DNA of 34,730 nucleotides from a virus. This document shows positions 31,828-34,730 of this stretch, in pieces. Both the position numbers and the translations under genes were made by a program. The notes below the pieces were generated by a model, which worked only from the letters and a program-made list of their open reading frames with translations, searched no databases and was not told where the DNA came from. How positions within the stretch are numbered: the stretch's first letter is position 1; every line of letters starts with the position of its first letter. The stretch covers positions 1 through 34,730 of the IMG/VR virus record IMGVR_UViG_3300029268_000069. One strand, given 5' to 3'.

Positions 31828-32715
31828 ATGAAAAAAGTATTATATGAAATGAAAATTGAAGATGAAACAACTGATGGCGTATTTGCTGTTTCATTAGTAA
31901 ATTCACCAGCAATAAAATCCGATTATGTTTTACTATCAAATGAATTACCTAAAATAGAAATTAAATTAGATAAATTAGTTGATAAAAAGAAAAAAATAGT
32001 ATGCGGAGCTATTTTAATTCCTGATATGGTAATTGAAAGAGATGGTTATGATATTATATTTAGAAAAGATACAATTAGAAAAATATCTGAAAATTTTATT
32101 ATTCAAGGTAATAAAGACAATATAACTTTACAACATCAAATGCCTGTGAATAAAATTAATTTAGTTGAAAGTTGGATTGTTGAAGATACTGAAAAAGATA
32201 AATCTGCATTTTTAGGTTATAATTTACCAGTTGGTTCATGGATGGCATCATATAAAATTAATGATGATAATATATGGACAGAATTTATAGAAAGTGGTGT
32301 GTTGAAAGGCTTCAGTTTAGAGGGAAATTTTGCTAAAAATGAAGTTCAATTATGTGATTGTGATTCCACGACAACAACAGCTCCACCTGAACCAGATGAA
32401 ATAGATAAAGAAATTTTATCAATTTATCTTGCTATAACTTATCCTGAAAAAGAACAAGAAGCCTATTACAAATGGGAAGTTGGTAAAGGTGAAAATTGTC
32501 CTTCATGTAAAGAATTTAACGGACAAATACATAAATTAAAAGACTGGATAACAAAGGCAATACCAGGAGTTCCTAACGGATCTATCGTTGCTGGATTATC
32601 AACATCGTTTCCTCATAGCCCATTTGGAACATATTGCGAAGATGCATGTAATTGTAAATTGGTTAAAGTTCAGTCTCCTGATTTTATATCTAAACATATA
32701 GTAAAACCTTGGTAA
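31828..32715 (+). CDS. XkdF-like prohead protease with MuF-like Cys domain
   Basis: This is a 295-residue protein if started at ATG 31828 (MKKVLYEMKIEDE), which has the usual AAATAAAATG context. An open frame reaches back to 31750 but overlaps the tape measure. Residues 1-175 match the XkdF-type serine protease: FAVSLVNSPAIKSDYVLLS, LQHQMPVNKINLVESWIVED, and GVLKGFSLEGNF. The catalytic residues are probably His of LQHQ and Ser of GFSLEG. A CDCDSTTTTAPPEP linker (about 180-193) follows, and then a Cys-rich C-terminal part (CPSCKEFNGQIH, then GTYCEDACNCKL) like that of MuF minor head proteins. It should cleave the scaffold during head maturation. Confidence 0.72.
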   Translation: MKKVLYEMKIEDETTDGVFAVSLVNSPAIKSDYVLLSNELPKIEIKLDKLVDKKKKIVCGAILIPDMVIERDGYDIIFRKDTIRKISENFIIQGNKDNITLQHQMPVNKINLVESWIVEDTEKDKSAFLGYNLPVGSWMASYKINDDNIWTEFIESGVLKGFSLEGNFAKNEVQLCDCDSTTTTAPPEPDEIDKEILSIYLAITYPEKEQEAYYKWEVGKGENCPSCKEFNGQIHKLKDWITKAIPGVPNGSIVAGLSTSFPHSPFGTYCEDACNCKLVKVQSPDFISKHIVKPW

Positions 32716-32749
32716 AGTATTGGTAATAAACAAATTAACCATAAAAATA

Positions 32750-32785
32750 AATCATGTAAAGTATTTATTACTTTTTAATAAAAAT
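32750..32785 (+). promoter_or_regulatory. Candidate phage late promoter, copy 3
   Basis: AATCA (32750-32754) and TACTTTTTAATAAAAAT (32769-32785) lie 11 nt before the scaffold-like gene ATG at 32797. The spacing between boxes (19 nt start to start) equals the other two copies, while the bases between differ. That pattern points to two selected boxes rather than a copied block. Confidence 0.65.
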
Positions 32786-32796
32786 AAAAAATAATT

Positions 32797-33333
32797 ATGA
32801 ATATTCTTGAAAAGATAAAAAAGATTAAAGTGTTTTTAAATGAAGAAGAAATATCAACTGAATTAAAGGATATCAAAACAGCGGATGGAACCATTTTAAG
32901 TTATGATAACGAATTAGCAGTTGGTGCTGAAATTTTCGTAGTTGATGAATCAGGTAGAAATCCTGCACCTGACGGAGAATATATCTTGGAAGATGGTTCA
33001 AAAATTGAAGTTATGAAAGGTAAGATTGAAGAAATTAAATCTCCTGAAGCTCCAGTTGAAATGCCAGTTGAAGAAATTGCACCTGTTGAAGGAACTGAAA
33101 CTAAATTAAGTATTGAAGATTTAGCAACAAAAATTCAAATGCTTGAAGAAGAAAATGTTAAAATTAATGAAATTTTAACACAATTAGCACAAACTTTATC
33201 AGATAAAACTTTTGAAAAAGAAGTTAAAATGAGTATCATGGAACCTACTATTAATGTTATTCCAGAACAATCATTTAGAAATCAAAAAAACAACGAATTA
33301 AATACTATTTTTAAAAATATGTATAAAAAATAA
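32797..33333 (+). CDS. Putative head scaffold protein
   Basis: This 178-residue acidic protein has an N-terminal 60 residues that are beta-like (LSYDNELAVGAEIFVVDESG, then DGEYILEDGSKIEVMKGKIE), then a Glu/Pro-rich segment, then a helical C-terminal part (LATKIQMLEEENVKINEILT). It lies between protease and major capsid genes, the classic scaffold position, and its composition fits a scaffold. A head decoration role is less likely. Confidence 0.6.
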   Translation: MNILEKIKKIKVFLNEEEISTELKDIKTADGTILSYDNELAVGAEIFVVDESGRNPAPDGEYILEDGSKIEVMKGKIEEIKSPEAPVEMPVEEIAPVEGTETKLSIEDLATKIQMLEEENVKINEILTQLAQTLSDKTFEKEVKMSIMEPTINVIPEQSFRNQKNNELNTIFKNMYKK

Positions 33334-33342
33334 ATAAAAAAT

Positions 33343-34281
33343 ATGGAACAAAATCTTTTAACAACCGTTTCTATTACAAGTACCTATGCAGGTGAATTTG
33401 CTGGTAAGTATATACAGGCAGCTTTTTTAGCAGGTGCAACTCTTGGAAATGGTACTATTACAATTAAACCTAATATTAAATATAAGGAAGTTGTAAAAAA
33501 ATTAGCAACAAGCGCAACTATTTTAGCTGACGCAACTTGTGACTTCACCGCAACCGCAACTGTTACTTTAACTGAACGTATCTTAGAACCTAAGGAACTG
33601 CAAGTTAACTTACAATTGTGTAAAAAAGATTTTCATAGTGATTGGGATGCAATTCAAATGGGTTATTCAGCATTTGATGTTCTTCCTAAAACATTTACTG
33701 ATTTCTTAATTGGTAATTTATCAGCAACCGTTGGTGCTTCAATTGAAACTGCTGTATGGCAAGGTGTTGGTGGAGCTGGTTCATTTACTGGTTTAACCAC
33801 TTTATTCAAAGGTGATGCAACCGTAGTTGATGTATCTGGTACTACTATTACCGCTGCTAACGTTCAGGCTGAACTTGCAAAAGTTGTTGCCGCTGGTGCT
33901 GCTTTAAATACAACTACCGCAGTTATTTATGCTTCTAAATCCGTTATATCAAATTACTTAATTTCATTAGGTGGGTTTGGTTCATCTGGTTTAGGTGCTA
34001 ATGGTTATAAAGGCGAAGGTCCTGCTGGTTCAGGAAATGCTCCTTTATATTTTGCAGGAGTTCAAATTGTAGAAGCTCCAGGTATGGCTTCAAGTGAAAT
34101 GGTAATGGCTGAACCTTCTAACTTATGGTTTGGTACTGGTTTAATGAACGATTATAATAAAGTTCAAGTATTAGATATGGCTGACCTTGATGGTAGTGAA
34201 AATGTTAGATTTGTAATGAGATTTACTGCTGGCGTTCAATACGGCATTGGTGCTGAAATTGTATATTACTGGATTTACTAA
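33343..34281 (+). CDS. Major capsid protein
   Basis: This 312-residue protein contains ERILEPKELQVNLQLCKKDF (about 86-105), a phrase typical of capsid proteins of Bacteroidetes phages with an HK97-like fold, and an Ala/Gly/Thr-rich body. It starts 9 nt after the scaffold gene. A strong terminator follows, then the tail tube gene. GC content rises slightly relative to neighbours, as usual for highly expressed capsid genes. Confidence 0.82.
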   Translation: MEQNLLTTVSITSTYAGEFAGKYIQAAFLAGATLGNGTITIKPNIKYKEVVKKLATSATILADATCDFTATATVTLTERILEPKELQVNLQLCKKDFHSDWDAIQMGYSAFDVLPKTFTDFLIGNLSATVGASIETAVWQGVGGAGSFTGLTTLFKGDATVVDVSGTTITAANVQAELAKVVAAGAALNTTTAVIYASKSVISNYLISLGGFGSSGLGANGYKGEGPAGSGNAPLYFAGVQIVEAPGMASSEMVMAEPSNLWFGTGLMNDYNKVQVLDMADLDGSENVRFVMRFTAGVQYGIGAEIVYYWIY

Positions 34282-34283
34282 TC

Positions 34284-34311
34284 AAAATGGGGTTGGAAAC
34301 AACCCCATTTT
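34284..34311 (+). terminator. Perfect hairpin after the capsid gene
   Basis: AAAATGGGGTTG (34284-34295) and CAACCCCATTTT (34300-34311) form a 12-bp perfect stem with a GAAA loop, starting 2 nt after the capsid stop. Few Ts follow outside the stem, so it may be a partial terminator or an mRNA 3' end protector rather than a full stop. The tail tube gene starts 19 nt later. Confidence 0.7.
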
Positions 34312-34330
34312 ATAAAAATAAAAATATAAA

Positions 34331-34730
34331 ATGGCTTGTATAATATCTAAGGGTAGATTAGAACCTTGTAAAGAATTTGTAGGCGGCTTATATAAAATAT
34401 GGTTTGTTAATTTTGGAGCAATATCTGGAACAACCGTAACTGATAATCAAATATCAAGTCTTGGAGTTCCTGCAGCATCATCTTTATTTGAATATGAATT
34501 AAAAGGTACATCGAACCTTACTCAGGAAATGACTTCAAGTAGAGAAAATGGTACAACTTTCGTAACTCAAACATTAACATTAGATTTAAAAGGCGCTGAT
34601 TACATAACTAATAATGAAATTAAATTATTAGCTTATGGAAGACCTCATATCATAGTTCAAGATAACTATGGCTCAGCTTGGTTAGTTGGTAAAACATTAG
34701 GAGCAGAATTAACAACTTCTAATTTATCAA
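34331..34730 (+). CDS. Major tail tube protein, 5' part (partial)
   Basis: ATG 34331 (MACIISKGRLEPCKEFVGGL) runs open for 133 codons to the right edge. The beta-rich sequence (TQEMTSSRENGTTFVTQTLT, AYGRPHIIVQDNYGS) resembles tail tube subunits. Its position after the capsid gene and its likely total length with the left-edge fragment (about 182 residues) support this. The last codon is cut after one base, and the frame does not match the left edge directly. Confidence 0.68.
   Translation, partial: MACIISKGRLEPCKEFVGGLYKIWFVNFGAISGTTVTDNQISSLGVPAASSLFEYELKGTSNLTQEMTSSRENGTTFVTQTLTLDLKGADYITNNEIKLLAYGRPHIIVQDNYGSAWLVGKTLGAELTTSNLS

Noticed and set aside
1-34730. tRNA or rRNA genes, integrase and attachment sites
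   Set aside because: No cloverleaf-like stretch, rRNA-like sequence, recombinase gene or long direct repeat pair was recognised. A weak tRNA could be missed without a covariance search.

Overview
The window reads as an almost complete genome of a tailed, double-stranded DNA phage (siphovirus-like: tape measure, tail tube, tail assembly chaperone with a frameshift, and no contractile sheath seen). A Bacteroidetes (Flavobacteriia-like) host is likely. The DNA is strongly AT-rich. Genes start in an A-rich context of the type AATAAAAAATG with almost no Shine-Dalgarno sequences, and the primase-helicase and several virion proteins look like families common in Bacteroidetes phages. The gene cut by the right edge (tail tube, from 34331) continues at the left edge (1-148). 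The contig is therefore probably circular or circularly permuted, with a few bases (3n+1) missing at the junction.

Layout: 1-148 is the end of the tail tube gene, followed by a terminator and a promoter-like box. 271-2840 holds an unknown protein, the portal, a head-tail connector and two small proteins. 2849-3771 is a set of small membrane proteins (holin/spanin-like candidates) that includes a 53-residue collagen-like ORF. 3850-3924 carries two facing terminators. The only leftward genes (3959-4797) encode a 21-residue peptide and a probable ssDNA-binding protein with an acidic tail. From 4982 rightward come a ribbon-helix-helix protein, a CoiA-like nuclease and a VirE-type primase-helicase, followed by a 160-bp locus of strong inverted repeats (candidate origin) and a gp55-like sigma candidate. 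9357-11881 is the terminase module, with an HNH endonuclease between the two subunits and a frame break in the large-subunit P-loop. 11881-12680 is a DNA methyltransferase whose middle has been replaced by a second HNH gene. 12655-14303 holds small genes and a sigma-70-like factor.

14338-23017 is the adhesin region: a 1531-residue collagen-like fibre, three tandem seven-repeat beta-propeller proteins and a protein with carbohydrate-binding-like modules. 23026-29779 encodes the tail assembly chaperone (with -1 frameshift extension), a neck protein, tail proteins and a 1400-residue baseplate-fibre fusion. 29795-34281 encodes a small protein, the tape measure, a fused prohead protease, a scaffold-like protein and the major capsid protein, after which the tail tube gene begins.

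The most interesting signal that no gene explains is a bipartite sequence, AATCA-N14-TACTTTTTAATAAAAAT, found at identical internal spacing and 10-11 nt before the start codon of three virion operons (271, 14338, 32797). It is a strong candidate for a phage-specific late promoter, and two sigma-like proteins are encoded here that could read it. No tRNA, integrase, CRISPR array, DNA polymerase or recognisable endolysin was found.
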